A stretch of DNA of 64,000 nucleotides, from positions 4,671,786 to 4,735,785 of the forward strand of contig NZ_KB889965.1 in NCBI RefSeq assembly GCF_000372865.1. The letters run 5' to 3'. Both the position numbers and the translations under genes were made by a program. Source of the DNA: Methylosarcina fibrata AML-C10. GTDB lineage: Bacteria > Pseudomonadota > Gammaproteobacteria > Methylococcales > Methylomonadaceae. The notes under the pieces were generated by a model. The model was not told the DNA's origin. It searched no databases and saw only the letters and a list, made by a program, of their open reading frames with translations. Every line of letters begins with the position of its first letter. Within the stretch, counting starts at the first letter, position 1. Shown piece after piece: positions 44,135-53,940 of this stretch.

Positions 44135-44577
44135 TGTCTGCCAAAGTTGCCGTATCCTGCGTTTTATTTCTATGGATGCCTGCCGGCTGGGCCCTGGCGG
44201 CCGCGGACAATTCAAGACAGACGGCCGGAACCGTGGCGGCCGGAGACGTTGCCGGGTGGATTCTGGGCCTGATGATTGTGCTGGCCGTTTTTTTTCTTTG
44301 CGTTTGGGGAATGCGAAAGCTTACCGGGCTCAACCCGAACAATGCCGAAAAAATGCGTGTGGTGGGCGGACTCTCCTTGGGCATGCGGGAAAAAATCCTC
44401 CTGGTGCAAGCCGGCAGGAAGCAACTGATTCTCGGAGTGACGCCCGGCCGAATTCAAACTTTGCTCGTACTGGAAGGCGATGACTGCCTGAGCCATGAAG
44501 AAAAGGGGAAAGGGCCGGTAAAATCCGGCTTTGCCTTGAAACTGGTGGAGGCGATCAAGGCGCGTTCCGATGCGTAG
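44134..44577 (+). CDS. fliO: Flagellar biosynthesis protein FliO
   Basis: Accessory membrane protein that helps assemble the FliP ring of the export gate. It has an N-terminal hydrophobic start ([17 protein letters not shown], signal-like), a transmembrane segment ([19 protein letters not shown], about residues 42-60) and the conserved cytoplasmic part [19 protein letters not shown]. Length 147 aa is normal. It overlaps fliN by one base and fliP by eight. Confidence 0.92.
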   Translation: MSAKVAVSCVLFLWMPAGWALAAADNSRQTAGTVAAGDVAGWILGLMIVLAVFFLCVWGMRKLTGLNPNNAEKMRVVGGLSLGMREKILLVQAGRKQLILGVTPGRIQTLLVLEGDDCLSHEEKGKGPVKSGFALKLVEAIKARSDA

Positions 44578-45328
44578 CTCCGTGTTGTTCTCTCTTTTCG
44601 GCATCGTGACCGTCTTGTTGATCGGCCAGACGCCGGCTTTTGCTGGGGCGGGCATCGACGCGGTCAATGTGACCACGAACAGCCAGGGCGGTCAAACTTA
44701 CAGCGTCACCCTCCAGATTCTTGCGTTGATGACATTGTTGACGCTGTTGCCTGCGTTGTTGCTGACCATGACGTCGTTTACCCGCATCATGATCGTATTG
44801 AGTTTGCTCCGCCAGGCTCTGGGCACCGGCCAGGCGCCGAGCAATCAGGTCTTGTTGGGATTGTCCCTGTTCTTGACGATCTTCATCATGATGCCGGTCT
44901 TCGAGAAGGTCAATAGCGAAGCCGTGCAGCCTTATCTCGAAGAAAAAATCGACGCGGGAGCCGCCTTAACGAAAGCTTCCGAACCGTTCAGACAGTTCAT
45001 GCTGAAGCAAACTCGGGAAGCCGATCTGGAATTGTTCGTCAGAATATCCGGACACAGCGAAGTAGAGACTAAAGAGGACGTGCCTTTTTCAATACTGCTG
45101 TCCGCTTACGTCACGAGCGAACTGAAAACGGCGTTTCAGATAGGCTTTCTGATTTTCCTGCCGTTTCTGATCATCGACCTGGTGGTCGCCAGTGTCCTCA
45201 TGTCCATGGGCATGATGATGCTGTCGCCGATGATTGTTTCTTTGCCGTTCAAGATCATGTTGTTCGTTCTGGCCGACGGCTGGTCGTTGATCATGGAAAT
45301 GCTGGCGGCGAGTTTCTACGTCGGCTGA
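44570..45328 (+). CDS. fliP: Flagellar biosynthesis protein FliP
   Basis: Core pore protein of the flagellar type III export gate. A signal peptide (about residues 1-22, ending TPAFAGAG) and four membrane segments are visible. Family signatures are [20 protein letters not shown] and [20 protein letters not shown] with [10 protein letters not shown]. The 252 aa are normal. The start overlaps the end of fliO, consistent with translational coupling. Confidence 0.96.
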   Translation: MRSSVLFSLFGIVTVLLIGQTPAFAGAGIDAVNVTTNSQGGQTYSVTLQILALMTLLTLLPALLLTMTSFTRIMIVLSLLRQALGTGQAPSNQVLLGLSLFLTIFIMMPVFEKVNSEAVQPYLEEKIDAGAALTKASEPFRQFMLKQTREADLELFVRISGHSEVETKEDVPFSILLSAYVTSELKTAFQIGFLIFLPFLIIDLVVASVLMSMGMMMLSPMIVSLPFKIMLFVLADGWSLIMEMLAASFYVG

Positions 45329-45346
45329 CCCGCAGGAATCACGAAA

Positions 45347-45616
45347 ATGACGCCGGAAATCATCTACCGTGTCAGCCAGGACGCCATGTTGGTGGCGATT
45401 AAACTGACCGCTCCCATTTTACTGCCGTCTCTGGCGGTCGGCCTGATCATCGCGATGTTTCAGGCAGCGACCCAGATTAACGAATCGACGCTGACGTTCG
45501 TTCCCAAACTAATCATCATCGGAGCGGCTTTATTGATTATCGGACCCTGGATGCTGCAACTGTTCCTCGATTATTTTCAGGGTCTGATCAGAGACATTCC
45601 TCATTTGATCGGATAA
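45347..45616 (+). CDS. fliQ: Flagellar biosynthesis protein FliQ
   Basis: Small export-gate protein with two membrane helices: AILLPSLAVGLIIAMFQ-like (here TAPILLPSLAVGLIIAMFQA) and FVPKLIIIGAALLIIGPWML. The AATQINE loop between them is family-typical. 89 aa, the standard length. It lies 18 bases after fliP and three before fliR. Confidence 0.96.
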   Translation: MTPEIIYRVSQDAMLVAIKLTAPILLPSLAVGLIIAMFQAATQINESTLTFVPKLIIIGAALLIIGPWMLQLFLDYFQGLIRDIPHLIG

Positions 45617-45619
45617 ACA

Positions 45620-46393
45620 GTGAATTTTACCGAAGCGCAAATTCTGGAGCAGACGGCTTCGTTTTTATGGCCGTTGATCCGGATCAGCGCCATGTTTGTG
45701 GCTCTTCCGCTATTCAGCCTTCGAGGCGTGCCGCCCCGCGTCAGATTGATTCTTTCATTGGCGATAACGTTGGTGGTAATGCCGTTATTGCCGCCTTTTC
45801 CGTCCGTGGACCCGTTCAGTTACGAAGGGGGCGTGATTGCCGTGCAGCAAGTGATAATCGGTCTGACCATCGGATTTATCCTGCAGATGGTTTTTTCCGC
45901 GATCATCTTTGCAGGGCAGGGCATCGCCTTGAACATGGGCTTGGGATTCGCGTCGATGGTCGATCCGCAGAACGGCGAGCAAGTCCCGGTGATTGCGCAA
46001 TTTTATGTGATTGCCGCTACTTTGATCTTTCTCGGTCTGGACGGCCATTTGCTGCTGATAAAAATGCTGCTGGACAGTTTCAGGAGCTTGCCCCTGGGCG
46101 TGGAAGGACTGGCCAAGGCCGACCTCTGGGCCGTCATTACCTGGAGCAGCCGCATGGTCGCCGGCGGCTTGCTGCTGGCCATGCCTCTGATGATCAGCCT
46201 GTTGTTGGTCAATATCGGTTTCGGCGTGGCGACGCGCGCTGCGCCCCAACTGAATATTTTTTCGGTGGGGTTTCCGGTGACCCTTTTACTGGGAATCGTT
46301 CTGATCTGGCTGACCTTGCCGTTGGTGCTCGAACAATTTTCCGGAATTTTAACCGATGCTTACGAACTGGCGGAACAATTGCTGAGACTGTGA
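45620..46393 (+). CDS. fliR: Flagellar biosynthesis protein FliR
   Basis: Export-gate membrane protein that completes the FliPQR pore. It starts with GTG and has six hydrophobic segments, with family patterns FLWPLIRISAMFVALPLF, NMGLGFASMVDPQNGEQVPV and ARAAPQLNIFSVGFPVTLL (ATRAAPQLN). The 257 aa are normal. A 138-base gap with no clear promoter separates it from flhB. Confidence 0.95.
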   Translation: MNFTEAQILEQTASFLWPLIRISAMFVALPLFSLRGVPPRVRLILSLAITLVVMPLLPPFPSVDPFSYEGGVIAVQQVIIGLTIGFILQMVFSAIIFAGQGIALNMGLGFASMVDPQNGEQVPVIAQFYVIAATLIFLGLDGHLLLIKMLLDSFRSLPLGVEGLAKADLWAVITWSSRMVAGGLLLAMPLMISLLLVNIGFGVATRAAPQLNIFSVGFPVTLLLGIVLIWLTLPLVLEQFSGILTDAYELAEQLLRL

Positions 46394-46531
46394 TAATTTC
46401 GTGTGGTGACTCGAAAAAATCCATTGCCTTCAGTTTCCGGTGAAGATTACCGATCATTTCGGACGATGAGCTTCCCGACCGCACCGGCCTGGCGGAGCCG
46501 ACTGTCTTGATTTCAATTGAACTAGTATCTT

Positions 46532-47665
46532 ATGGCTGAAGATTCAGATCAGGAAAAAACCGAACAACCGACCAGCAAGCGTCTGGAAGAGGCGCAAAGG
46601 CAAGGTCAGATTGCCCGTTCGAGAGAGCTGAATACGTTTGCGATGCTTATTGCCAGCGCCATGCTCCTGCTGATGCTGGGGGAAAGTATGGGCAACAGGC
46701 TGGTGGATCTGATGCGGAAACAATTTCAGCTCCGGCGGGAAGTGTTGTTTGATCCCCTCAGTCTTCTTGTTTACTTAAAGCAGGCGCTGATCGACGGCGC
46801 CTTAGTGATAGCGCCCATCGTTGCCGTTATGGTCGCCGTGGCCATCGCGGCCCCGTTGGCGCTGGGCGGTTGGGTGTTCAGTTGGGAAGCCGTCGCACCC
46901 AAACTGGAAAAACTCGATCCCGTCAAGGGCATCGCCAGGATCTTTTCTCTGCACGGCTTAAGCGAACTGATCAAAGCCTTGTTGAAGATCGTATTGATTT
47001 TCGGAGTCGCCATCCTGTTGTCCCGGCATTTCCTGGGTGAACTGGTCGGGCTCGGCATCGAGCCTGTAGACCGGTCCATCGCTCACGCTTTGCAAATCGT
47101 CGGCCAATGTTTTCTCATACTGAGCGCGTCTCTGATACTGGTCGTGATGATCGACGTGCCTTATCAGTTATGGGATCACAATAGAAAGCTGAAAATGACC
47201 CTGCAGGAAATCAAGGATGAAATGAAGGAAACGGAAGGAAAACCGGAAATCAAGGCGAGGCAGCGCCGGATTCAGATGGAAATGGCGCAAAACCGGATGA
47301 TGGCAGAAGTGCCGAAGGCCGACGTGGTAGTGACCAACCCCACGCATTACGCCGTGGCCTTGAAGTACGACCAGAATGCAAACGGAGCGCCTGTTCTGGT
47401 TGCCAAAGGCGTGGATTTGATTGCCGCTCAAATCCGCTCGCTGGCGTCCGGGTCCAACGTACCTCTGGTTGCATCGCCGCCTTTGGCCAGAGCCTTGTAT
47501 TATTCGACCGAAATCGACCGGGAAATTCCAAAAGGGCTCTACCTGGCGGTGGCGCAGGTGCTGGCCTATGTCTATCAGTTGAAAACCGCCAGAGCAAACC
47601 GCTGGGCCGAGCCGATTCCGCCGGCCAATATTCAGGTGCCCGATGAATTCGAACGGAATGGTTAA
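46532..47665 (+). CDS. flhB: Flagellar biosynthesis protein FlhB
   Basis: Export-gate protein that switches substrate specificity from hook to filament. The N-terminus DQEKTEQPTSKRLEEAQRQG is typical; four membrane segments follow. The autocleavage site NPTHYAVAL has Asn269-Pro270, with the cytoplasmic FlhBC domain after it. 377 aa, the normal size. flhA follows three bases later. Confidence 0.97.
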   Translation: MAEDSDQEKTEQPTSKRLEEAQRQGQIARSRELNTFAMLIASAMLLLMLGESMGNRLVDLMRKQFQLRREVLFDPLSLLVYLKQALIDGALVIAPIVAVMVAVAIAAPLALGGWVFSWEAVAPKLEKLDPVKGIARIFSLHGLSELIKALLKIVLIFGVAILLSRHFLGELVGLGIEPVDRSIAHALQIVGQCFLILSASLILVVMIDVPYQLWDHNRKLKMTLQEIKDEMKETEGKPEIKARQRRIQMEMAQNRMMAEVPKADVVVTNPTHYAVALKYDQNANGAPVLVAKGVDLIAAQIRSLASGSNVPLVASPPLARALYYSTEIDREIPKGLYLAVAQVLAYVYQLKTARANRWAEPIPPANIQVPDEFERNG

Positions 47666-47668
47666 GTT

Positions 47669-49762
47669 ATGGAATTAAATAGAATTACCGCAGCAGTCAA
47701 GCTCCTGGGCAAAGCCGAGTTGGGCGCGCCTCTGGTCATCATCATGATCCTGGCGATGATCATGGTGCCTTTGCCGGCATTTTTACTGGACTTGCTGTTT
47801 ACCTTTAATATCGCTTTTTCGTTGATCATTCTGCTGGTGGTGGTTTATACGCTGAGGCCTCTCGAATTTGCGGCCTTTCCGACCGTGATTCTGTTGGCGA
47901 CCTTGTTGCGGTTGGCGTTGAACGTCGCATCCACGCGCATCGTCTTGCTGGAAGGCCATAACGGCGGCGATGCCGCCGGGAAAGTCATCGAAGCGTTCGG
48001 CGCCTTTGTCATCGGCGGAAACTTTGCCGTGGGTCTGGTGGTGTTCGCCATTCTGGTCGTGATCAATTTCGTGGTCGTCACCAAAGGGGCGGGACGGGTT
48101 GCCGAAGTCGGGGCCAGGTTTACGCTCGATGCGATGCCGGGCAAACAAATGGCGATCGATGCGGATCTGAATGCCGGCCTGATCACTCAGGATGAAGCCC
48201 GGGCCCGCCGTGCCGAAGTCGCCACGGAGGCCGATTTTTACGGCTCCATGGACGGTGCGAGCAAGTTCGTCCGGGGCGACGCGGTGGCTGGCATTGTCAT
48301 TTTGTTCATCAACATGCTGGGCGGTCTGGCTATCGGCGTCGGTCAACACGGCATGAATTTTGCCGATGCGGCCCAGGTTTATACCTTGCTGACCATTGGC
48401 GACGGGCTGGTCGCGCAGATTCCTTCCTTATTGCTCTCGACGGCTTCGGCCATTGTCGTCACTAAAGTCGGCAGCAGTAGTCAGAACATCGGCCAACAGG
48501 TGAGCGCTCAACTGTTTGAAAACCCGAAGGCGCTGATGATTACGGCAGGGGTTATCGGCGTTTTGGGCCTCATTCCGGGCATGCCCAATCTGGTCTTTAT
48601 CCTGCTGGCTTCGATACTGGCGGGAGCCGCTTTCCTGATCGACAGACGCCATAAACAGGCCGAACTGGTGGACGTCAATTATCCGCAGGAAATTTCTCCC
48701 GCCGCGGCCGAAGTCAAGGAGCTGGGCTGGGACGACGTGATGCCCATCGATGTCGTGGGGCTTGAGGTAGGGTACCGTCTCATTCCCTTGGTCGACAAGA
48801 ATCAAGGAGGGCAATTGATGGCCCGTATCAAAGGCGTGCGCAAAAAACTGTCGCAAGAGTTGGGGTTTTTAGTCCCCACGGTTCATATTCGGGATAACCT
48901 CGATTTAAATCCGGCCGCGTACAGGATTTCACTGATGGGAGTCACCGTAGGCGAGGCCGAGATCATGCCGGAAATGGAGATGGCGATTAACCCGGGCCGC
49001 GTTTTCGGTACGCTTCAGGGAAAGCCCTGCCAGGATCCTGCCTTCGGCCTGGAAGCATTCTGGATCGAGCCTTCCCAGAAAAATTACGCTCAAACCCTGG
49101 GGTATACCGTCGTGGACCCCAGTACCGTGGTAGCCACCCATTTGAGCTACCTTCTGCAAATTCATGCGCATAAATTATTCGGCTACGAAGAAGCGCAAAA
49201 AATACTCGATAATCTGGCCAAAACGGCGCCCAAACTGGTCGAGGACCTGGTGCCGAAAATCCTGCCGCTGGGGCTGGTGGTCAAGGTCTTGCAAAACCTG
49301 CTGCAGGAACGGGTGCCGGTTCGCGACATGCGGACCATTGCCGAAACTTTGGCGGAGTATGGCATTAAAAGTCAAGATCCCGACATTCTCACCTCGGCGG
49401 TACGTGCTTCCTTGGGAAGACTTATTGTCCATGAAATCAGTGGGATACAGAACGAGTTGCCGGTAATGACTCTGGATTATGAATTGGAACAGTTGTTGCA
49501 TAAATCTCTGCAGACGGCAGGTGAAAATGGCGCCGGCATCGAACCAGGATTGGCTGAACAAATGCATAAGTCACTACAGGAAAATACTCAAAAAATGGAA
49601 ACGGAAGGGCAAACCGCGGTATTGCTGGTGTCTTCCTATGTTCGCCCCTGGTTGTCCCGATTCGTCCGCCATTCCATCTCCGGATTACATGTCCTGGCAT
49701 ACAATGAAATCCCGCCGGATCGTCAGATCAAAGTGGTTTCAACTGTCGGGAGACGTATTTAA
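47669..49762 (+). CDS. flhA: Flagellar biosynthesis protein FlhA
   Basis: Largest export-gate protein, forming a nonameric ring that docks chaperone-substrate complexes. Eight membrane segments fill residues 20-320, including the FHIPEP-family region GARFTLDAMPGKQMAIDADL. The cytoplasmic domain (about 340-697) has DVVGLEVGYRLIPLVD and PVRDMRTIAETLAEYG. 697 aa, normal length. Confidence 0.97.
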   Translation: MELNRITAAVKLLGKAELGAPLVIIMILAMIMVPLPAFLLDLLFTFNIAFSLIILLVVVYTLRPLEFAAFPTVILLATLLRLALNVASTRIVLLEGHNGGDAAGKVIEAFGAFVIGGNFAVGLVVFAILVVINFVVVTKGAGRVAEVGARFTLDAMPGKQMAIDADLNAGLITQDEARARRAEVATEADFYGSMDGASKFVRGDAVAGIVILFINMLGGLAIGVGQHGMNFADAAQVYTLLTIGDGLVAQIPSLLLSTASAIVVTKVGSSSQNIGQQVSAQLFENPKALMITAGVIGVLGLIPGMPNLVFILLASILAGAAFLIDRRHKQAELVDVNYPQEISPAAAEVKELGWDDVMPIDVVGLEVGYRLIPLVDKNQGGQLMARIKGVRKKLSQELGFLVPTVHIRDNLDLNPAAYRISLMGVTVGEAEIMPEMEMAINPGRVFGTLQGKPCQDPAFGLEAFWIEPSQKNYAQTLGYTVVDPSTVVATHLSYLLQIHAHKLFGYEEAQKILDNLAKTAPKLVEDLVPKILPLGLVVKVLQNLLQERVPVRDMRTIAETLAEYGIKSQDPDILTSAVRASLGRLIVHEISGIQNELPVMTLDYELEQLLHKSLQTAGENGAGIEPGLAEQMHKSLQENTQKMETEGQTAVLLVSSYVRPWLSRFVRHSISGLHVLAYNEIPPDRQIKVVSTVGRRI

Positions 49763-49778
49763 CAGATGAGACAGGACG

Positions 49779-51182
49779 ATGAAAATTAAACGTTTTTTTG
49801 CGAAAGAAATACGCCAGGCCATGCGTATGGTAAAGGAAGAATTGGGCGCCGATGCCGTTATTTTGTCGAATCGGAGCGTCGATGGCGGCATTGAAATTGT
49901 TGCGGCGCGAGATTTTGATGAGCAGGCGATTCACAACAAATTGCGGGAGCAGACGCCCGAGCGGCGGCCGAGTCCTCCTCCTAATGCCGTGAAAGAGCCT
50001 GATTTTTCTTCAGAAAAAAGACGGCCCGAGGTCATGAGCCAGGGTGAAAAAAAGAATTCGGAAGGATCGTCGGCATCTGCGCGCCCTCTGCGGGGGGCTG
50101 TCGATCAGTACGTCGGCTATGCCGAAAAATTGCAGTTGCGCAGTCCCGGTTCTGAAAGTCGGGCCAGCGCCAAAAGGATTGAACCTGTGATTCCGATTTT
50201 ACCTGCAGAAAAAGCAAAACCGGTTGAGAAAAGTAAAGCGGCTGAAGAAAATCATTACAGTCTTTCCGACAAGTTGCTGATGGAAATGTGCAATGAGCTG
50301 AAATCCTTGAGAATGACCTTCGACAGAAAGGTAATGGAATCCGGCCAGCCCGCGGGAAACCAGGTGGACTCTCTGAAAGACTCTCTGTTACAGCGCTTGG
50401 AGAATATGGAAATTTCCAAAAAGACGAGCGCCCACGTCGTCAGCCAATTGCACAGCCAGTCCAATATCGAGACGGCTTTTTCGAAAGCTCGGGACATGCT
50501 GGCGGACATGTTGCCGATGGAAGAGGACGAGATCCTGGAAACAGGAGGCATTGCTGCATTGGTTGGCCCTACCGGAGTAGGAAAAACCACAACGATTGCC
50601 AAGTTGGCGGCTCAATTTATTTTAAAGCATGGATCGAATCAGGTGGCTTTGATTACCACCGATAACTACCGCATCGGAGCGTTTGGCCAACTGAATACCT
50701 ATGGGCGCATTCTCGGTGTTCCGGTTCGGGTAGCGTCCACTAACGACGAATTGCTTGGCCTGATCAATGGTTTCATGGACAAGCGCCTTATCCTGATCGA
50801 TACCGCAGGCATGAGCCAGCGCGATATGAAATTGGTCGAACAGATTAATACGCTGCGTCAGGTCAAATCGTATCTGGTCATGTCCGCGGCCACGGATTAC
50901 AAGGTAATGAATGACATCATCCGAGCTTTTCGGATTTTTGAACCGCAGGCAACTATCCTGACCAAACTGGATGAGGCCGTTGCAGTAGGCTCTGCCATTT
51001 CCTCTCTTATTGAACATCGTCTCCCTTTGTCCTTCGTTGCCAACGGACAGCGCGTGCCCGAGGACATCTTCGTGCCCGCCGCCCGCTCTCTTGTCGACTA
51101 TTGCATGATCGAGCCGGGATCAAAAAACGGCTATGACTATCCTGAAAATTATGAAATGCGTATGGCGCAAGGCTATGCATAA
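49779..51182 (+). CDS. flhF: Flagellar placement GTPase FlhF
   Basis: SRP-type GTPase that sets the pole where the flagellum forms. The N-terminal B domain is variable (about residues 1-165). The NG domain has G1 VGPTGVGKTTTIAKLAAQF (about 264-282), ITTDNYRIGAFGQL, LIDTAGMSQRD and TKLDEAVAVGSA. The 467 aa are normal. Its stop codon overlaps the fleN start. Presence of flhF and fleN together points to polar flagella. Confidence 0.96.
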   Translation: MKIKRFFAKEIRQAMRMVKEELGADAVILSNRSVDGGIEIVAARDFDEQAIHNKLREQTPERRPSPPPNAVKEPDFSSEKRRPEVMSQGEKKNSEGSSASARPLRGAVDQYVGYAEKLQLRSPGSESRASAKRIEPVIPILPAEKAKPVEKSKAAEENHYSLSDKLLMEMCNELKSLRMTFDRKVMESGQPAGNQVDSLKDSLLQRLENMEISKKTSAHVVSQLHSQSNIETAFSKARDMLADMLPMEEDEILETGGIAALVGPTGVGKTTTIAKLAAQFILKHGSNQVALITTDNYRIGAFGQLNTYGRILGVPVRVASTNDELLGLINGFMDKRLILIDTAGMSQRDMKLVEQINTLRQVKSYLVMSAATDYKVMNDIIRAFRIFEPQATILTKLDEAVAVGSAISSLIEHRLPLSFVANGQRVPEDIFVPAARSLVDYCMIEPGSKNGYDYPENYEMRMAQGYA

Positions 51183-52047
51183 GTCATCGGATCAAGCAGC
51201 AGGAATAAGAAAAATGAACAGAGCCAAACCCGTTCGAGTCATTGCTGTTGCAAGCGGAAAAGGAGGCGTGGGTAAAACCACCGTATCTGTCAATGTGGCC
51301 GTTGCCCTGGCCAGAATGGGTCTGCGCGTGGCGCTGCTGGATGCCGATATGGGACTGGCTAACGTCGACATCCTGTTGGGAATTTACCCCAAATTCAACC
51401 TTGCGCACGTGTTGTCGGGAGAGAGAACCCTGGACGAGATCATGCTGGACGGTCCCTGTGGATTGAAGGTCATTCCGGGAGCCTCGGGAATTCAGAAAAT
51501 GTCCGAACTTTCAACGATCGAACAAGCGGCGTTGATCCGGGCTTTTAGCGAAATCGACCAGGAGATGGATATTCTGATCGTGGATACGGCGGCCGGAATT
51601 TCCGCCAGCGTAATCAACTTTGTTCGCGCCTGTCAGGAAATCAAGGTGGTGATTTGTGATGAGCCGACCTCATTGACCGATGCCTACGCGTTCATCAAGC
51701 TGTTATATAAAGATTACGGGATCTGGGAATTTGACGTGATTGCCAATATGGTGCCGACCATCCGGCAAGGGAAGAAATTGTTCGAGAAACTGCGCAAAGT
51801 CACCGATTATTATCTGGACGTCAACCTGCAATTCGCAGGAGCCGTTCCGTACGATCTCAATTTGCGCAAATCGGTTCAGCAGCAGAGCCCGGTCGTTTTG
51901 GAATATCCTGAAAGCGAGGTTTCGCTGGCCATACAAGCCATAGCCGAAAGAATCGACGCCATGCCGCTGAAATCCCAGACGGGAGGATATCTTGAGTTTT
52001 TTATCGAGCGGATGATCCGGTACAACTCCCAGGAGCGCCTCTTATGA
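51175..52047 (+). CDS. fleN: Flagellum number regulator FleN/FlhG (MinD-type ATPase)
   Basis: ParA/MinD-family ATPase that limits flagellar number and stimulates FlhF GTPase. I choose ATG 51175 because it preserves the N-terminal DQAAGIR, matching the DQAxxLR-type FlhF-activating motif of FlhG. The deviant Walker A KGGVGKT lies at about 29-35, and MGLANVDILLG and IVDTAAGIS follow. A start at 51214 has a better ribosome binding site but would remove that motif. 290 aa. It overlaps both flhF (8 bases) and fliA (4 bases). Confidence 0.94.
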   Translation: MHKSSDQAAGIRKMNRAKPVRVIAVASGKGGVGKTTVSVNVAVALARMGLRVALLDADMGLANVDILLGIYPKFNLAHVLSGERTLDEIMLDGPCGLKVIPGASGIQKMSELSTIEQAALIRAFSEIDQEMDILIVDTAAGISASVINFVRACQEIKVVICDEPTSLTDAYAFIKLLYKDYGIWEFDVIANMVPTIRQGKKLFEKLRKVTDYYLDVNLQFAGAVPYDLNLRKSVQQQSPVVLEYPESEVSLAIQAIAERIDAMPLKSQTGGYLEFFIERMIRYNSQERLL

Positions 52048-52775
52048 GCAGAGTGGCCATGTACAGTTCCATTCAGAAAGGAGACACGGATGAACGCATC
52101 CTGCAATATGCCTCTCTGGTCAAACGGATCGCCTACCATTTATTGAACAGGCTGGCGGATTCGGTCCAGGTCGACGATTTGATTCAAGCCGGCATGCTGG
52201 GTCTACTGGAGGCCATTAAAAATTACGATTCCACGCAGGGAGCCAGTTTCGAGACTTATGCCGGCATTCGTATCCGTGGTTCCATGCTTGATGAAGTCAG
52301 GCGTTCCGATTGGACTCCCCGTTCGGTGCATAAAAAATGGCGAAGTGTCACGGAAGCCATTCGAACAATCGAAAATCAAACAGGACGGGCCGCCCGTGCT
52401 TCGGAGATCGCCGACTATCTGGGCATCGATCATGACGAATATCACCGCATTCTTGACGATGCCAGCAGTTGCCGTTTATTCAGTGTCGAAGAATTGGCCG
52501 AAGCAGGAGATCACTATCTCGATGAAGCGACGAATTTTGTCGAAGAACCCATTGCCGGCCTGGGCCGTGAAAGCCTGAGAAACGCTGTGGCCCAGGCGAT
52601 TAAAGGGTTGCCTGAACGCGAACAGCTCATTTTGTCGCTTTATTACGAGGAAGAACTCAATTTGCGGGAGATTGGAGAAGTCTTGAATATAAGCGAATCG
52701 CGGGTGAGCCAAATCTGTTCGCAGGCGATTTTAAGATTACGGGCGAGATTAAGTGGATGGATGGAACAAAAATAG
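52044..52775 (+). CDS. fliA: RNA polymerase sigma factor FliA (sigma-28)
   Basis: Directs late flagellar and chemotaxis transcription. Region 2 is YASLVKRIAYHLLNRLADSV with VDDLIQAGMLGLLEA, and region 4 ends with LNLREIGEVLNISESRVSQI. The 243 aa are normal. Its likely targets in this window include fliC, whose promoter matches the sigma-28 consensus exactly. The ATG overlaps the fleN stop (ATGA). Confidence 0.97.
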   Translation: MSRVAMYSSIQKGDTDERILQYASLVKRIAYHLLNRLADSVQVDDLIQAGMLGLLEAIKNYDSTQGASFETYAGIRIRGSMLDEVRRSDWTPRSVHKKWRSVTEAIRTIENQTGRAARASEIADYLGIDHDEYHRILDDASSCRLFSVEELAEAGDHYLDEATNFVEEPIAGLGRESLRNAVAQAIKGLPEREQLILSLYYEEELNLREIGEVLNISESRVSQICSQAILRLRARLSGWMEQK

Positions 52776-52943
52776 TTAAAATTGCTATTTCCTCATATCT
52801 AATGAGCTTTATTTGCAACTTCCTGTTTTCTTTGAAAGAGCCCCAAGACGGACGAATGTTATAATAACAGTATGTTGCAGAGCATGCATTGGAAAACATC
52901 GGATCTTTCTAATTCGATCAACTTTTTAATTTTATAAAGTTTA

Positions 52944-53336
52944 ATGACTCAAATTTTTCTGATTGCCCTTGCCCATGCCGTCGTAACGATTGTCGTCGCG
53001 CTCGTCTGGCTCGTGCGGGCTTACCTCAAGCTTAAGGGTGATTATCGGGTATTGTTCGACAACGTGCGAGGCAACGCTCAGGACATTGCCGGCTTGTATG
53101 CGTCCTTGGTGGCGTCGGAGAACCGTCTGGCGTCGGCTGAAGAGCAATTGCAGGCATTATCCTCGCGGGCTTCCGTAGTTCAATCCGTCGACGAACAATC
53201 GCCGGATCCTTACAGCTCGATCATACACAGAGTGCGCAACGGCGCGACTGTTGACGACTTAATGCGCGAATGCAACTTATGCCGGGATGAGGCCGTCTTA
53301 TTAATCCGCTTACATGGTTCGGATAGACGTAGCTGA
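52944..53336 (+). CDS. DUF2802-type membrane-anchored protein
   Basis: A 130-aa protein with one N-terminal membrane helix (IFLIALAHAVVTIVVALVWLV, about residues 3-23), a coiled-coil stretch (residues 60-85) and a C-terminal helix-turn-helix-like domain (HRVRNGATVDDLMRECNLCR then DEAVLLIRLHG). It fits the DUF2802 family, found near flagellar and chemotaxis genes in Pseudomonas and relatives. Function unknown. It lies 168 bases after fliA. Confidence 0.75.
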   Translation: MTQIFLIALAHAVVTIVVALVWLVRAYLKLKGDYRVLFDNVRGNAQDIAGLYASLVASENRLASAEEQLQALSSRASVVQSVDEQSPDPYSSIIHRVRNGATVDDLMRECNLCRDEAVLLIRLHGSDRRS

Positions 53337-53386
53337 CAGTAGTTCGGCTTGGCGTATCGAGCATACCGATAAAGCTTCCGCTTATG

Positions 53387-53402
53387 CTCTTGTCCGCAAG
53401 AG
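53387..53402. terminator. Hairpin between the DUF2802 and CheZ-like genes
   Basis: CTCTTG-TCCG-CAAGAG is a perfect 6-bp repeat between two convergent stop codons, with a GAGCAT/ATGCTC repeat overlapping it. It may end both transcripts; there is no T tract. Confidence 0.3.
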
Positions 53403-53403
53403 A

Positions 53404-53940
53404 CTAGAATAATTCAATATCGTCGGCTTGATCCTGTTGAAAAGCCACTTTCGCTGCAATGGCCTCGTCGATGGACTTGCCTTCTAATATGGCGTCAAAC
53501 ATTACTTTTTCGGATTCCATTGTATAGCGGGCCCGTATCTGATTCTGAAACTTGCGCCATTCATCGGGATTATAGAGCCGGTCGGGGGCTGCCACGAGCT
53601 GCGACAGTCCTCTCAAATTCGAAGTAACGTGTTGCAGGCATTGCTGCATTCGATCGTAAAATTGAAAAGCAATAATGGCCGCCTGTATTTTATCTTTCGT
53701 GTCCGAGCAGGTGGCCAGAGCCAGCTCTCTTTCATCGGAGTCGCCGAGACTCATCAGATGATGATTGATTGTCTGCATGCTCTCGACAATTTCGGTAAAC
53801 GCTTCAGTCAGCGTATTTACCGATAAATCGCTCTCCTGCAAAATAACGTCCACTTGTGCCGCCGACAATGACAATAATTTAATTGTCTCTCGAACCTGGC
53901 TCCAGTCAAGATCGGGCTTTACGGAATCGGAATAAGTCAC
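53404..53940 (-). CDS. CheZ-like helical protein, probable chemotaxis phosphatase
   Basis: A 178-aa, largely alpha-helical soluble protein on the opposite strand inside the fla-che block. The segment AFQFYDRMQQCLQHV has Asp96 and Gln100 in the D-x3-Q spacing used by CheZ for CheY-P dephosphorylation. The C-terminus QADDIELF is acidic with a terminal aromatic, resembling the CheY-binding tail of CheZ. Overall it is not clearly a CheZ homologue and no canonical cheZ exists in the window. It is divergent from the response-regulator gene 54396. Function is inferred. Confidence 0.5.
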   Translation of the reverse strand: MTYSDSVKPDLDWSQVRETIKLLSLSAAQVDVILQESDLSVNTLTEAFTEIVESMQTINHHLMSLGDSDERELALATCSDTKDKIQAAIIAFQFYDRMQQCLQHVTSNLRGLSQLVAAPDRLYNPDEWRKFQNQIRARYTMESEKVMFDAILEGKSIDEAIAAKVAFQQDQADDIELF

